Shown: positions 7,175 to 16,386 of the stretch, piece after piece | Position numbering within the stretch: position 1 is the first letter of the stretch | Layout of the letters: each line of letters starts with the position of its first letter | Origin: CAVZBW01 sp963778465 | GTDB taxonomy: Bacteria > Actinomycetota > Acidimicrobiia > Acidimicrobiales > RAAP-2 | Direction: 5' to 3' | Assembly: GCA_963778465.1 (NCBI GenBank) | Contig: CAVZUK010000002.1 | Coordinates: 248,001 to 312,000 of the forward strand | Length of the DNA stretch: 64,000 nt | Position numbers and translations under genes: made by a program | Notes under the pieces: generated by a model | What the model saw: only the letters and a program-made list of their open reading frames with translations | What the model was told of the DNA's origin: nothing | Database searches by the model: none

Positions 7175-8779
7175 GTGACTGCTCCTCAGGGAGGCGTGCA
7201 CCCCGGGGACTCCATACCCGCGGTCCTGGCCCTCGCCGAGGAGCGCTACGGCGACCGGGTGGCGATCCGGGACGGCGGGGCGTCACTGACCTACGCCGGG
7301 TTGGCGAGCGCCGCCAGGGAGTTCGGCGCCGCCCTGGTCGGGTCGGGGATCGAGCCGGACGACCGGGTAGGTCTTTGGGCCTTCAACAGCGCCGAATGGG
7401 TGATCGCCGCACTCGGCGTCTTCAGTGCCGGCGCAGTGCTCGTGCCGGTCAACACCCGCTTCAAGGGTCGCGAGGCGGCGGAGATCCTCCAGCGCAGCGG
7501 GGCCCGCGCCGTGGTCACCGTCACGGAGTTCCTCGGGCGCGACCACGCGGCGATGCTCGAGGATTCCGGCGTCGATCTCCCCGCCCTCGAGACCGTCGTC
7601 GCGGCCCGGGGAAGGGCCACGGGCCGCTCGGTGGACTGGCGCCGGTTCCTGGCCCGCTCGGGCCCGGGGCCCCGAGCGGAGCTTCGGCGCCGGAGTGCGG
7701 CCCTCGGCCCCGGGGACCGCTCCGACATCCTCTTCACCTCGGGGACGACCGGGATGCCCAAGGGAGTGGTGATGACGCACGGCCGGACGCTGCGCGTCGC
7801 CACCGACTGGGTGGCCATGACCGGTCTGACCGCGGGCGACACCTACCTGATGGTGAATCCCTACTTCCACATGTTCGGCCTCAAGGCGGGCATCCTGGCC
7901 TCCGTCGCCGCCGGCGCCACGATGCTGCCCGAGGCGGTGTTCGACGTCGACCGGGTGCTGTCCGCGGTGGAGCGCGAACACGTCACCGTCCTGCCCGGCC
8001 CGCCGACGCTCTACCAGTCGATCCTGGACCATCCCGACCGCCAGGACCACGACCTCTCCACCCTCCGCGTCGCCGTGACCGGCGCAGCCGACATCCCGGT
8101 GGAGCTGATACGACGCGTGCACGACGAGCTGCCGTTCTCGAGGATCGTCACCGGGTACGGCCTGACCGAGGCAGGGACGGCGTGTGGGACATCTGACGAC
8201 GACGATCCCGAGGCCATCGCCACCACCGTGGGTCGCCCACGTCCGGGGTTCGAGGTGCGTCTGGTCGATGCCGCGGGCGCCGACGTGGGACCCGCGGAGG
8301 CGGGAGAGGTCCTGCTCCGGGGTCCGAGCGTGATGCAGTGCTACCTCGACGACCCCGGCGAGACCGCCAAGACGCTGTCCGATCAGGGCTGGCTGCGCAC
8401 CGGCGACCTCGGGACGTTCGACGTGTCCGGCCGGCTCAAGATCGTCGGTCGCGTCAAGGACATGTTCATCGTCGGCGGGTTCAATGCATACCCGGCCGAG
8501 ATCGAGAATGTCCTGCTGCGTCATCCTGCGGTGCAGCAGGCCGCAGTGATCGGCATCCCCGACGGGAGGCTGGGCGAGGTCGGGATGGCCTTCGTCGTCC
8601 CGGCCCAACCGGTCACGGCCGACGAGATCATCCATTGGAGTCGCCAGGAGATGGCCAACTACAAGGTGCCCCGCGCCGTCGAGATCGTCGACGAGCTGCC
8701 CCTCAACGCCACCGGGAAGGTGGTCAAGGACGACCTGCGAGCGCGGGCCGCCGCTCGCCGGCAGGGCGCATCCGCGTGA
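7175..8779 (+). CDS. Acyl-CoA synthetase, FadD3-like
   Basis: A 534-residue class I adenylate-forming ligase. The ATP motif SDILFTSGTTGMPKG is at about residues 184-198, YGLTEA near 329, and the C-terminal GYL/GDLG...NAYPAEIEN and LNATGKVVK lysine motif follow. LPGPPTLYQSILDHPDRQDH and the surrounding segments closely resemble FadD3 of Mycobacterium, which activates the bicyclic HIP acid left from steroid rings C/D; this is a recollection of the family, not a search. The GTG at 7175 is the first start past the overlap with the divergent gene. Its stop overlaps the next gene's start by four bases (GTGA). Confidence 0.85.
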   Translation: MTAPQGGVHPGDSIPAVLALAEERYGDRVAIRDGGASLTYAGLASAAREFGAALVGSGIEPDDRVGLWAFNSAEWVIAALGVFSAGAVLVPVNTRFKGREAAEILQRSGARAVVTVTEFLGRDHAAMLEDSGVDLPALETVVAARGRATGRSVDWRRFLARSGPGPRAELRRRSAALGPGDRSDILFTSGTTGMPKGVVMTHGRTLRVATDWVAMTGLTAGDTYLMVNPYFHMFGLKAGILASVAAGATMLPEAVFDVDRVLSAVEREHVTVLPGPPTLYQSILDHPDRQDHDLSTLRVAVTGAADIPVELIRRVHDELPFSRIVTGYGLTEAGTACGTSDDDDPEAIATTVGRPRPGFEVRLVDAAGADVGPAEAGEVLLRGPSVMQCYLDDPGETAKTLSDQGWLRTGDLGTFDVSGRLKIVGRVKDMFIVGGFNAYPAEIENVLLRHPAVQQAAVIGIPDGRLGEVGMAFVVPAQPVTADEIIHWSRQEMANYKVPRAVEIVDELPLNATGKVVKDDLRARAAARRQGASA

Positions 8780-9993
8780 GCGGCCCGCGGGCAACGGGAC
8801 TCTCGGCCCTCGCCGACCTCCGGGTGGTCGAGATGGGGGTGTGGGTCGCCGCGCCGTCGGCGGCCGGCCTCCTCGCGGACTGGGGCGCCGACGTGATCAA
8901 GGTGGAGCCGCCGGGCGGGGATCCCATGCGCCGCGCGTTCGGCTCGCTCGGGATCGGAGAGGCGTTCGCCAACCCCGCCTTCACGCTCGACAACCGCGGC
9001 AAGCGCAGCATCGTGCTCGACCTGAGCGAGCCCGAGGACCGCGAAAGCCTGGAAGAGCTGCTCCGCTCGGCGGACGTCTTCCTCACCAACCTGCGCTCCG
9101 ACGCCCTCGACCGGCTCGGCCTGGAGCCGACCGACACCGTCTCCCGCCACCCGCGCCTCGTGTACTGCAGCGTGAGCGGCTACGGCCTGCGAGGGGAGGA
9201 CCGCAATCGGGCGGCGTACGACATCGGCGCCTTCTGGGCCCGAACGGGCCTCTCGGCCCAGCTCGCCAACAACGAGGGCCACCCGCTCAACGCCCGCGGC
9301 GGCATCGGGGACCACATCAGCGGGCTGGCGGCGCTGTCCGGGGTGCTCGGCGCGGTGCTCGAGCAGCGGCACACGGGCCGCGGCCGGGTGGTCGAGGTCT
9401 CGCTCCTGCGGACCGGCACCTACGTGCTCGGGTGGGACCTGAGCCTCCAGGAGGCGCTGGGCAAGGTGGCCGGCCCGGAACCACGGCACGCCAACCAGTC
9501 GCCCCTCATGAATTCCTACAAGACCAAGGACGGCCGTTGGCTCTTCCTCACGTGCCTGGAGGCCAACCGCCACCTCGACAAGGTCTACCGGGCGCTCGGC
9601 CGGGAGGACCTGCTCGACGACCCTCGCTTCGCCGACGCGGCGGCGCTGCGCCGGCACCGGAGCGAGGTGATCGCGGTGCTCGACGAGATCGTCGCCCAGG
9701 AGGCGCTCGACGTCTGGGCCGAGCGGTTCGACCGAGAGGGCGTGTGGTGGGCGCCGGCCCAGGGCCCGGCCGACGTCCTCGACGACCCCCAGCTGGCCGT
9801 CAACGACGGGTTCCTCCAGCTGTCCGAAGAGGACGGGACCACCCGGCGGACGGTCAACGGGCCGGTCAGCTTCTCGGACCTCCCCGTCGGCCCGGCGACC
9901 CGGGCGCCGCAGCTGGGCGAGCACACCGAGGAGGTCCTGGCCGAGTTGCGTCGACCGGCTCCGCGCGGCCGGCCGCCGGGTAGCGGCGTCTGA
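8776..9993 (+). CDS. Family III CoA-transferase (CaiB/BaiF)
   Basis: A 405-residue protein of usual length. The N-terminal LRVVEMGVWVAAPSAAGLL and WGADVIKVEPPGGDPMR segments are the CoA-binding start of the family, and GGIGDHISGLAALSG carries the catalytic Asp at residue 179. It moves CoA between carboxylic acids. The GTG start overlaps the ligase stop (GTGA), so the two are translationally coupled and probably feed one acyl-CoA pathway. It converges with an acyl-CoA dehydrogenase gene only three bases away. Confidence 0.9.
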   Translation: MSGPRATGLSALADLRVVEMGVWVAAPSAAGLLADWGADVIKVEPPGGDPMRRAFGSLGIGEAFANPAFTLDNRGKRSIVLDLSEPEDRESLEELLRSADVFLTNLRSDALDRLGLEPTDTVSRHPRLVYCSVSGYGLRGEDRNRAAYDIGAFWARTGLSAQLANNEGHPLNARGGIGDHISGLAALSGVLGAVLEQRHTGRGRVVEVSLLRTGTYVLGWDLSLQEALGKVAGPEPRHANQSPLMNSYKTKDGRWLFLTCLEANRHLDKVYRALGREDLLDDPRFADAAALRRHRSEVIAVLDEIVAQEALDVWAERFDREGVWWAPAQGPADVLDDPQLAVNDGFLQLSEEDGTTRRTVNGPVSFSDLPVGPATRAPQLGEHTEEVLAELRRPAPRGRPPGSGV

Positions 9994-9996
9994 TCC

Positions 9997-11163
9997 TCAG
10001 GCCTGGCCCCGCGCCCTCGCCAGCAGACCGCGGGCGATGACCAGGCGCTGGATCTCGTTCGTCCCCTCTCCGATGACCATGAGCGGGGCGTCCCGGTAGA
10101 GGCGCTCGACGGGGAACTCCGTCGTGTAGCCCACCCCACCGTGGATGCGCATCGCCTCCGTGGCGAGCTCGAGAGCGGTCTCGCTGGCGAACAGCTTCGC
10201 CATGCCGGCCTCGACGTCGCAGCGCAGGCCCTCGGCTCGCCGCAGGGCGGCGTTCCGGGTGAGCAGGCGGGACGCCTCCAGCCGGGTCGCCATGTCGGCC
10301 AGCTTCAGCTGGATCGCCTGGTGCTCGCCGATGACCTTGCCCATGGTCTCGCGCTGCAGCGAGTAGGCGAGCGCTGAGTCGAAGGCCGCCCGGGCCACTC
10401 CGACCGCCCGGGCCGCGATGTTGATGCGTCCGATCTCGAGAACGCCGAGGATCTGCGGCAGCCCGCGTCCGAGGTCGCCGATGACGTTCCCTGCGGGGAT
10501 GCGGTGGTCGTCGTAGGCCATGCCCACCGTCTCGACGCCCCGGTAGCCCAGCTTGTCGACGTGCTTGCTGACCGTGATGCCCCCGGAGCGCGGACCGGGC
10601 TCCTTCTCGACGATGAAGGCGGAGATGCCCTCCTCGCTGCGAGCCGCGAGGGCCACGATGCTGGCGCGCTCACCGTTCGTGACCCACGCCTTGCTGCCGT
10701 TCAGTACGTATTCGTCGCCGTCGCGCCGCGCCTTGCACGAGATGTTCCTCGTGTCGCTGCCCGCGTCGGGCTCGGACAGCGAGAGCGCACCCCGGCGCTC
10801 GCCCGTGGCCATCGAGGGGAGCCAGCGCTGCTGCTGCTCCTCGGTACCGTGCGTCAGGATCAGCGTGGCCGCCATCGTGTGGGTGTTGACGATCCCGGTC
10901 AGGCTCATCCACCCGTAGGCGAGCTCCTCGATCACCCCGACGTAGGTCAGCAGGTCCAGTCCGAGTCCTCCGTAGGCCTCGGGGATGGTCACGCCGAAGA
11001 GCCCGAGGTCTCGCATCTCCCTCACGATCTCCTCGGGGTAGGAGTCCGTGCGCTCCAGCTCCGCGGCCACCGGGATCACGGAGCGACGCACGAAGGTGCG
11101 GACCGTCCCGATGATCTCCGACCGGGTCTCCTCGTCTACCGCCTGCGGCCGCCCATCGCTCAT
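9997..11163 (-). CDS. Acyl-CoA dehydrogenase
   Basis: A 388-residue FAD enzyme that introduces a trans-2 double bond into acyl-CoA. FAD/substrate segments GALSLSEPDAGSDTRN and YVLNGSKAWVTNG are present in the middle, GVGYTTEFPVERLYRDA near the C-terminus, and IGEGTNEIQRLVIARGLL carries the Glu expected at the catalytic position of the short/medium-chain class. The ATG at 11163 follows GAGAAAGG. It is transcribed away from the crotonase remnant and monooxygenase operon beginning near 11.3 kb and may share a promoter region with it. Confidence 0.9.
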   Translation of the reverse strand: MSDGRPQAVDEETRSEIIGTVRTFVRRSVIPVAAELERTDSYPEEIVREMRDLGLFGVTIPEAYGGLGLDLLTYVGVIEELAYGWMSLTGIVNTHTMAATLILTHGTEEQQQRWLPSMATGERRGALSLSEPDAGSDTRNISCKARRDGDEYVLNGSKAWVTNGERASIVALAARSEEGISAFIVEKEPGPRSGGITVSKHVDKLGYRGVETVGMAYDDHRIPAGNVIGDLGRGLPQILGVLEIGRINIAARAVGVARAAFDSALAYSLQRETMGKVIGEHQAIQLKLADMATRLEASRLLTRNAALRRAEGLRCDVEAGMAKLFASETALELATEAMRIHGGVGYTTEFPVERLYRDAPLMVIGEGTNEIQRLVIARGLLARARGQA

Positions 11164-11310
11164 GACAGAGCCTTTCTCATCGTGAAAACCCTACATTTCG
11201 TAGCTGTTGACGCTCGATCTCAATTCGGAGAAGAATGTTTCCGGTTGCGAGGGGTGCGGCCACCGGGCTCCCAAGAGCCTGCCATCCGTCACCGTCGGCC
11301 GTTCTACCTC

Positions 11311-11481
11311 ATGAGCACCTACGACCTTCCCGAGGAGCTGCCGGTCAGCTCCGATGGTCTCACTCGCATCGTCGCGCTCGATCGGCCCGAGGAGCTCGAC
11401 CCCAACAACGGCGTGCTCCACGCCGGACGGGCCGCGCGGTGGCCCGGGCTCGAGCGGGCGTCGTCGGAAGTTCCGGCGTAG
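11311..11481 (+). pseudogene. 5' remnant of an enoyl-CoA hydratase (crotonase) gene
   Basis: The 56-residue frame begins MSTYDLPEELPVSSDGLTRI and continues VALDRPEELDPNNGVLHAGR. This matches the start of actinobacterial enoyl-CoA hydratases, where a DGxxRIVTLNRPEELNA segment leads into the fold. The next 16 residues lose similarity and the frame stops at 11481, so the oxyanion-hole and active-site regions are missing. The downstream monooxygenase starts 20 bases later. It looks like the stub left when the rest was deleted. Recognition is by pattern only. Confidence 0.55.
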
Positions 11482-11500
11482 GCGGTCGCTGAGGGGGCCC

Positions 11501-12859
11501 ATGGTCAGGGACAGGCAGCAAGAGATGGCGTTGGTGGGCTTCATGCAGGCGGGGAACGCGACCGTCTACGCGGGCTCGTGGCGGCACCCGGCGACCGAGC
11601 ACGGCTTCCTCACCGCCGGCTACTACGAGAAGTTGGCGCGCACCCTCGAGGACGGATGCTTCGACCTCATGTTCTTCGACGACCGCCTCGCCATGCCGGG
11701 CATCTACGGGGGCTCGTTCTCCGAGGCGGTGCGGACGGGGGCCAGGCCGGTCAAGCTCGACCTGAGCGTGGTGCTGGGCATCTGCGCGGCGGTGACGAGC
11801 CGGATCGGCTTGGGCGCCACCTATTCGACGACCTACTACACGCCGTTCCACGTCGCCCGCACCTTCGCCACGCTCGACCACCTCTCGGCCGGGCGCGCCG
11901 CGTGGAACGTTGTCACCTCGGTCAACGACAGCGAGGCCCAGAATTACGGCCTGAAGGAGGCCATACCGCACGACCTGCGCTACGACCGCGCCGACGAGTT
12001 CCTCGAGGCGACCACCGGCTTGTGGGACACCTGGGACGACGACGCGCTGGTGCTCGACCGCGCCGCGCCGCTGTTCGCCGATCCGGCCAAGGTGCACGAG
12101 CTCGGCTACGAGGGCCAATGGTTCAGCGTGCGCGGCCCGCTCACGGTGCCCCGTTGCCCGCAGGGCCGGCCCGTCCTGCTGCAGGCCGGCTCGTCGGGGA
12201 GGGGCAGGGAATTCGCGGCCCGCTGGGCCGAGCTGATCTTCACCGGCGATCCGGGCATCGAGGTCGCACGGGCCCACTACAAGGACCAGAAGGAGAAGAT
12301 CGGTGCCCGCGGCCGCAACCCCGACATGGTGAAGATGCTGCCGATGGCCTACACGGTCGCCGGAGAGTCCAAAGCGCACGCCGAGGAGCGGGAGCAGATG
12401 TTCCTGAACGACCTCGTCGACCCGATGGCCTCGCTCACGCTGCTGTCCGAGCTGATGAACTACGACTTCTCCGGCCTCGACCTGGACGCACCGATCACCG
12501 ACGAGCTCATCGAGTCCGTGTCGGGCATCCGGGGCCTCGTGCAGAACATCAAGACGCACATCGGCAGCGAGTCGGTCACGCTCGGCGACCTGGCCGGGCA
12601 CCGAGCCACCCTCCTGCAGGGCCCCCGGTTCGTCGGGACCGGACCGGACATCGCGGACCAGATGGAGGCATGGTTCGACGGTGGCGCATGCGACGGGTTC
12701 GTCGTCGCGGCGACCCACTCACCGGGCGCCTACGAAGACGTGGTCCGCCTGGTCGTGCCCGAGCTCCAGCGGCGGGGTCTGTTCCGCGAGCGCTACGCCG
12801 GCAGCACGCTGCGGGAGCACCTCGGGATCGAGCGTCCGGCATCATCAAGGGGTGCCTGA
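11501..12859 (+). CDS. NtaA/SnaA/DmoA-type flavin-dependent monooxygenase
   Basis: A 452-residue member of the bacterial luciferase-like superfamily, in the long NtaA/SoxA/DmoA branch that uses reduced FMN. ATYSTTYYTPFHVARTFATL and LDHLSAGRAAWNVVTSVNDS are the signature; VLLQAGSSGRGREFAARWAE binds flavin. Relatives oxidise amines, sulfides, ketones and chelates, with an FMN reductase from elsewhere. The ATG at 11501 (after GAGGGGGCC) is chosen; MALVGFMQAG eight codons on is an alternative. It overlaps the next CoA-transferase gene by eight bases, so it heads a plus-strand operon to 18.4 kb. Confidence 0.88.
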   Translation: MVRDRQQEMALVGFMQAGNATVYAGSWRHPATEHGFLTAGYYEKLARTLEDGCFDLMFFDDRLAMPGIYGGSFSEAVRTGARPVKLDLSVVLGICAAVTSRIGLGATYSTTYYTPFHVARTFATLDHLSAGRAAWNVVTSVNDSEAQNYGLKEAIPHDLRYDRADEFLEATTGLWDTWDDDALVLDRAAPLFADPAKVHELGYEGQWFSVRGPLTVPRCPQGRPVLLQAGSSGRGREFAARWAELIFTGDPGIEVARAHYKDQKEKIGARGRNPDMVKMLPMAYTVAGESKAHAEEREQMFLNDLVDPMASLTLLSELMNYDFSGLDLDAPITDELIESVSGIRGLVQNIKTHIGSESVTLGDLAGHRATLLQGPRFVGTGPDIADQMEAWFDGGACDGFVVAATHSPGAYEDVVRLVVPELQRRGLFRERYAGSTLREHLGIERPASSRGA

Positions 12860-14072
12860 CCTGTCCGACCTCGCTGCACACCACCGTCCGCTCGAGGGCC
12901 TGCGCGTCATCGACGCGGCCACCCTCGCGGCCGGGCCCATGGTGGCGACCATGCTCGGGGAGTTCGGTGCCGAGGTGATCAAGGTCGAGCAGCCCGGGGC
13001 GGGCGATCCGTTGCGGACGTGGGGCGAGCAAAAGGACGGCATCGGCCTCTTCTGGAAGAGCATGAGCCGCAACAAGCGGTGCGTGACGCTGGACCTGCGT
13101 CACTCCGAAGGGCAAGAGCTGTTCCACCGGCTCCTCGACGTCAGCGACGTCCTCGTCACCAACAACCGCCCGAGCGCGCTGGCCAAGTGGGGTCTCGACT
13201 ACGACTCGGTGCACGCCGAGCACCCCCGCCTCGTCATGCTCCACGTCACCGGGTACGGCGGGGGAGGACCCAAGAGCGACCGACCCGGCTTCGGCACGCT
13301 GGCCGAGGCGATGAGCGGGTTCGCCCATGTGACGGGCCAGCCGGACGGGCCGCCGACCCTGCCGCCGTTCTTCCTCGCCGACGGCGTCGCCGCACAGTCC
13401 GCCACGGCTGCGGTCATGATGGCGCTCTACCACCGAGACCTGCGGGGCGGGAGCGGGCAGCTGATCGACGTCAACCTCATCGAGCCGCTGGCCCGGCTGA
13501 TCGAGACCGCGACGCTCGCCTACAGCCATCTCGGCAAGATCCCCGGCCGCGTCGGCAACCTGCTCCCCGCCAGCGCGCCACGCAACGCCTACGAGACGGC
13601 GGACGGGAATTGGGTCGCCATCTCGAGCGCGTCGCCCAACGCGGCCATGAGGGTGTTCCGCGCCATCGACCGGCCGGAGCTCGTCGACGACCCCGACTAC
13701 GCCGAAGCGGTGAGCCGCCAGCGGCGGGCGGTCGAGATCGACGCGCTCGTGGCGGCGTGGATCCGGGAACGGAGCCTCGGCGAGGTGATGGGTGCCTTCG
13801 AGCGGTTCGACGTGGCGGCCGCTCCCGTCTACGACGCTCAGCAGCTGCTCGCCGACGAGCACCTGCGGGCCCGTGGTTCCTTCGTGCGCGTCGATGACGG
13901 GGACCTCGGGGCGATGACGGTCCAGGGCCCGGTGGCGAAGATGAGCGAGACGCCCGGCAAGATCGAGCACCTCGGCCGGGCCCTTGGCGCGGACAACGAC
14001 GCGGTCTACGGTGAGCTCCTCGGACTGGGGGCGGAGCGGCTGGACGCCCTCCGCGCCCTCGGCACCATCTGA
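12852..14072 (+). CDS. Family III CoA-transferase (CaiB/BaiF)
   Basis: A 406-residue CoA-transferase with LRVIDAATLAAGPMVATMLG and FGAEVIKVEQPGAGDPLR at the N-terminus. In FFLADGVAAQSATAAVMMAL the Asp at residue 177 is in the catalytic position. It differs substantially from the CoA-transferase at 8776, so the two probably serve different acids. The GTG start lies within the end of the monooxygenase gene; the CitE-like lyase gene follows after 28 bases. In this operon it would activate an acid product before CoA-ester cleavage. Confidence 0.9.
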   Translation: MPDLSDLAAHHRPLEGLRVIDAATLAAGPMVATMLGEFGAEVIKVEQPGAGDPLRTWGEQKDGIGLFWKSMSRNKRCVTLDLRHSEGQELFHRLLDVSDVLVTNNRPSALAKWGLDYDSVHAEHPRLVMLHVTGYGGGGPKSDRPGFGTLAEAMSGFAHVTGQPDGPPTLPPFFLADGVAAQSATAAVMMALYHRDLRGGSGQLIDVNLIEPLARLIETATLAYSHLGKIPGRVGNLLPASAPRNAYETADGNWVAISSASPNAAMRVFRAIDRPELVDDPDYAEAVSRQRRAVEIDALVAAWIRERSLGEVMGAFERFDVAAAPVYDAQQLLADEHLRARGSFVRVDDGDLGAMTVQGPVAKMSETPGKIEHLGRALGADNDAVYGELLGLGAERLDALRALGTI

Positions 14073-14100
14073 GGCCGCGGCGGAGAGCGAAGGAGGTCCC

Positions 14101-15012
14101 GTGCGCGCACCCCGAGCCCGCCGTTCCGAGCTGGCGACCCCGGCCAGCAACGAACGCATGTGCGAGAAGGCGGCGTCGGCGGGAGCCGACCTCGTGTTCC
14201 TCGACCTCGAGGATGCCTGCGCGCCGGCGGTCAAGGAGTCGTCCCGGGCCAACGTGGTGGGTGCCCTCACGCAGCTCGACTGGGGGCGGACCGTGCGGGC
14301 CGTGCGGATCAACGGCCTCGAGACGCCGTGGTGCCACGACGACATCATCGAGGTCGTCACGGGCGCGCGTGGGTCCCTCGACGTCCTGATCGTCCCGAAG
14401 GTGCGCTCGGCCCGCGACGTGTGGTGGGTCGACGTGCTGCTCGGTCAGCTCGAGACCAAGCTCGGGCTGAGCAGCCCGATCGGCCTCGAGGTGCTCATCG
14501 AGGAGGCGGAGGGCCTCGCCAACGTGCTCGAGATCGCAAGATCGAGCGACCGGCTCGAGGCACTGATCTTCGGTGCCGGTGACCTCTCCGCGTCGCTCCA
14601 CGCCCGCGTGGACGGAAACTTCGAGCCGCTCGCCGACTACCCGGGGGATTTCTGGCACTTCGCGCGGGCCCAGGTGCTGACGGCGGCGCGGACCGGCATG
14701 GTCGACGCCGTCGACGCCCCCTATCCCGCCTACCGGGATCCCGAGGGGTACCGGCGGGCGGCCCTGCAGGCGAGCGCCCTCGGCTTCGACGGGAAGTGGG
14801 CCATCCACCCCGATCAGGTGGCGATCGCCAACGAGGTCTTCTCGCCGACCGCCGAGGAGGTGGCCGAGGCCGAGGAGGCCGTGCGCGTCTACCGCGAGGC
14901 CGAGGCGGGCGGAGTGGGGGCGATCGGCCGCGACGGCAGGCTGGTCGACGCCGCCCACATGCGCCTCGCCGCCAACACCCTCCACAAGGCATCGCTGGGC
15001 GACGGGCGCTGA
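14101..15012 (+). CDS. HpcH/HpaI-type CoA-ester lyase (CitE-like)
   Basis: A 303-residue TIM-barrel lyase. The start RSELATPASNERMCEKAASA and GADLVFLDLEDACAPA carry the acidic metal-binding pattern of CitE/malyl-CoA lyases; LIVPKVRSARDV, GLEVLIEEAEG and FGAGDLSASL are further family blocks, and GFDGKWAIHPDQV is the C-terminal signature. Members cleave or form 3-hydroxyacyl-CoA thioesters to give acetyl- or propionyl-CoA and an oxo acid. The GTG has a full AAGGAGGT site six bases upstream, unusually strong for this window. Position after a CoA-transferase suggests cleavage of the CoA ester it makes. Confidence 0.88.
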   Translation: MRAPRARRSELATPASNERMCEKAASAGADLVFLDLEDACAPAVKESSRANVVGALTQLDWGRTVRAVRINGLETPWCHDDIIEVVTGARGSLDVLIVPKVRSARDVWWVDVLLGQLETKLGLSSPIGLEVLIEEAEGLANVLEIARSSDRLEALIFGAGDLSASLHARVDGNFEPLADYPGDFWHFARAQVLTAARTGMVDAVDAPYPAYRDPEGYRRAALQASALGFDGKWAIHPDQVAIANEVFSPTAEEVAEAEEAVRVYREAEAGGVGAIGRDGRLVDAAHMRLAANTLHKASLGDGR

Positions 15013-15111
15013 CAGCCCCTCGCCGCTGCGGCGGAAACGGCCTTCTCGCAAGAGGAGAGGCCTGCTATCATTGGCATGCTTCGTCGAACGTCGCACGGGG
15101 AGGACCCGCTG

Positions 15112-16386
15112 ATGGCACGTTGGCCCAAGCCGGCCGAGGGCAGCTGGACCGAGCACTTCGGGCTGGGGACCGAGCCGATCTCCTACGACGACTCCATCTC
15201 GCCCGAGTTCTACGAGCTCGAGCGCGAGGCCGTCTTCAAGCGTGCCTGGTTGAACGTCGGCCGTGTCGAGCAGCTGCCGCGCACCGGCAGCTACTTCACG
15301 AAGGAGCTGGCGGTGGCGCGCACCTCCGTCGTCGTCGTGAGGGGGAAGGACGGGGAGGTCCGCGCCTTCCACAACGTCTGCCGCCACCGGGGCAACAAGC
15401 TCGTGTGGACCGACGACCCCAAGGAGGAGACGAGCGGTTTCTGCCGGCAGTTTGTCTGCAAGTACCATGGGTGGCGCTACGACCTCGACGGCTCCCTGTC
15501 GTTCGTCCAGCAGGAGCAGGAGTTCTTCGATCTCGACAAGGACGCGTTGGGGCTCGTCCCGGTGCATTGCGAGATCTGGGCCGGATTCATCTTCGTGAAC
15601 CTGGCCAGGGAGCCCGCCCAGAGCCTGCGCGACTTCCTCGGCCCGATGGTGACGAAGCTCGAGAGCTACCCCTTCGAGAAGCAGAGCGAGCGGTGGCTCT
15701 ACCGCGCCACGGTCAACAGCAACTGGAAGATCTACATGGACGCCTTCCAGGAGTTCTACCACGCGCCCGTCCTGCACGCGAAGCAGACGCCACCCGACTG
15801 GTCCATCGCGGCGCAGCAGGCGGGGTTCGAGGCCCCCGCGTACGCGATCGACGGGCCCCACCGGCTCGTGAGCACCGCCGGGGTGCATCCCTGGAGCCTG
15901 CCGGCCGGCATGCTCAAACCCATCGAGCTCCTCACGAGGAGCGGCCTCTTCGGTCCGTGGGACGCGCCCGACCTCGGCTACGACCAGCAAGCGGCCGGCA
16001 TCAACCCGGCCGGTTGCGACCCGTGGGGACTCGATTCGTTCCAGGTCTTCCCCAACTTCGTGATCCTCGTCTGGGGCCAGGGCTGGTACCTCACGTACCA
16101 CTACTGGCCGACGTCGCACAACACGCACGTCTTCGAGGGGACGCTCTACTTCGTGCCGGCCGAGACCGCGCGCGAGCGGGTGGCCCACGAGCTCGCCGCC
16201 GCCTCCTTCAAGGAGTACGGGCTGCAGGACGCCAACACGCTCGAGGCGACCCAGACGATGCTCGAGTCGAGGGTGGTCGAACGGTTCCCGCTCAACGACC
16301 AGGAGGTCCTGTGCCGTCACCTCCACGAGGTGACCGCGCAATGGGTCGACGACTACCGGAAGTCGCTGGAGCACGCGGGGGCATGA
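15112..16386 (+). CDS. Rieske non-heme iron oxygenase, alpha subunit
   Basis: A 424-residue ring-hydroxylating oxygenase. The [2Fe-2S] Rieske ligands are C90-x-H92 (NVCRHRGNKL) and C116-x2-H119 (FVCKYHGWRYDLDG). The catalytic domain holds YMDAFQEFYHAPVLHAK, with the His pair of the mononuclear iron site. It needs an electron-transfer partner; the only reductase in the window is the KshB-like gene at 37262. The ATG at 15112 follows GGGGAGG; an in-frame ATG 36 bases earlier is less well placed. It overlaps the next small gene by four bases (ATGA). Confidence 0.9.
   Translation: MARWPKPAEGSWTEHFGLGTEPISYDDSISPEFYELEREAVFKRAWLNVGRVEQLPRTGSYFTKELAVARTSVVVVRGKDGEVRAFHNVCRHRGNKLVWTDDPKEETSGFCRQFVCKYHGWRYDLDGSLSFVQQEQEFFDLDKDALGLVPVHCEIWAGFIFVNLAREPAQSLRDFLGPMVTKLESYPFEKQSERWLYRATVNSNWKIYMDAFQEFYHAPVLHAKQTPPDWSIAAQQAGFEAPAYAIDGPHRLVSTAGVHPWSLPAGMLKPIELLTRSGLFGPWDAPDLGYDQQAAGINPAGCDPWGLDSFQVFPNFVILVWGQGWYLTYHYWPTSHNTHVFEGTLYFVPAETARERVAHELAAASFKEYGLQDANTLEATQTMLESRVVERFPLNDQEVLCRHLHEVTAQWVDDYRKSLEHAGA

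Noticed and set aside
5126..7201. 691-codon minus-strand open frame
   Set aside because: Antisense to the ABC binding-protein gene and out of frame with the decarboxylase-like gene; Arg/Ala/Gly composition and no motifs.
13477..16374. Very long open frame (965 codons) on the minus strand
   Set aside because: It runs antisense to the CoA-transferase, lyase and Rieske genes. Its sequence is Arg/Gly/Val-rich, without family motifs, and arises from high GC at third codon positions.
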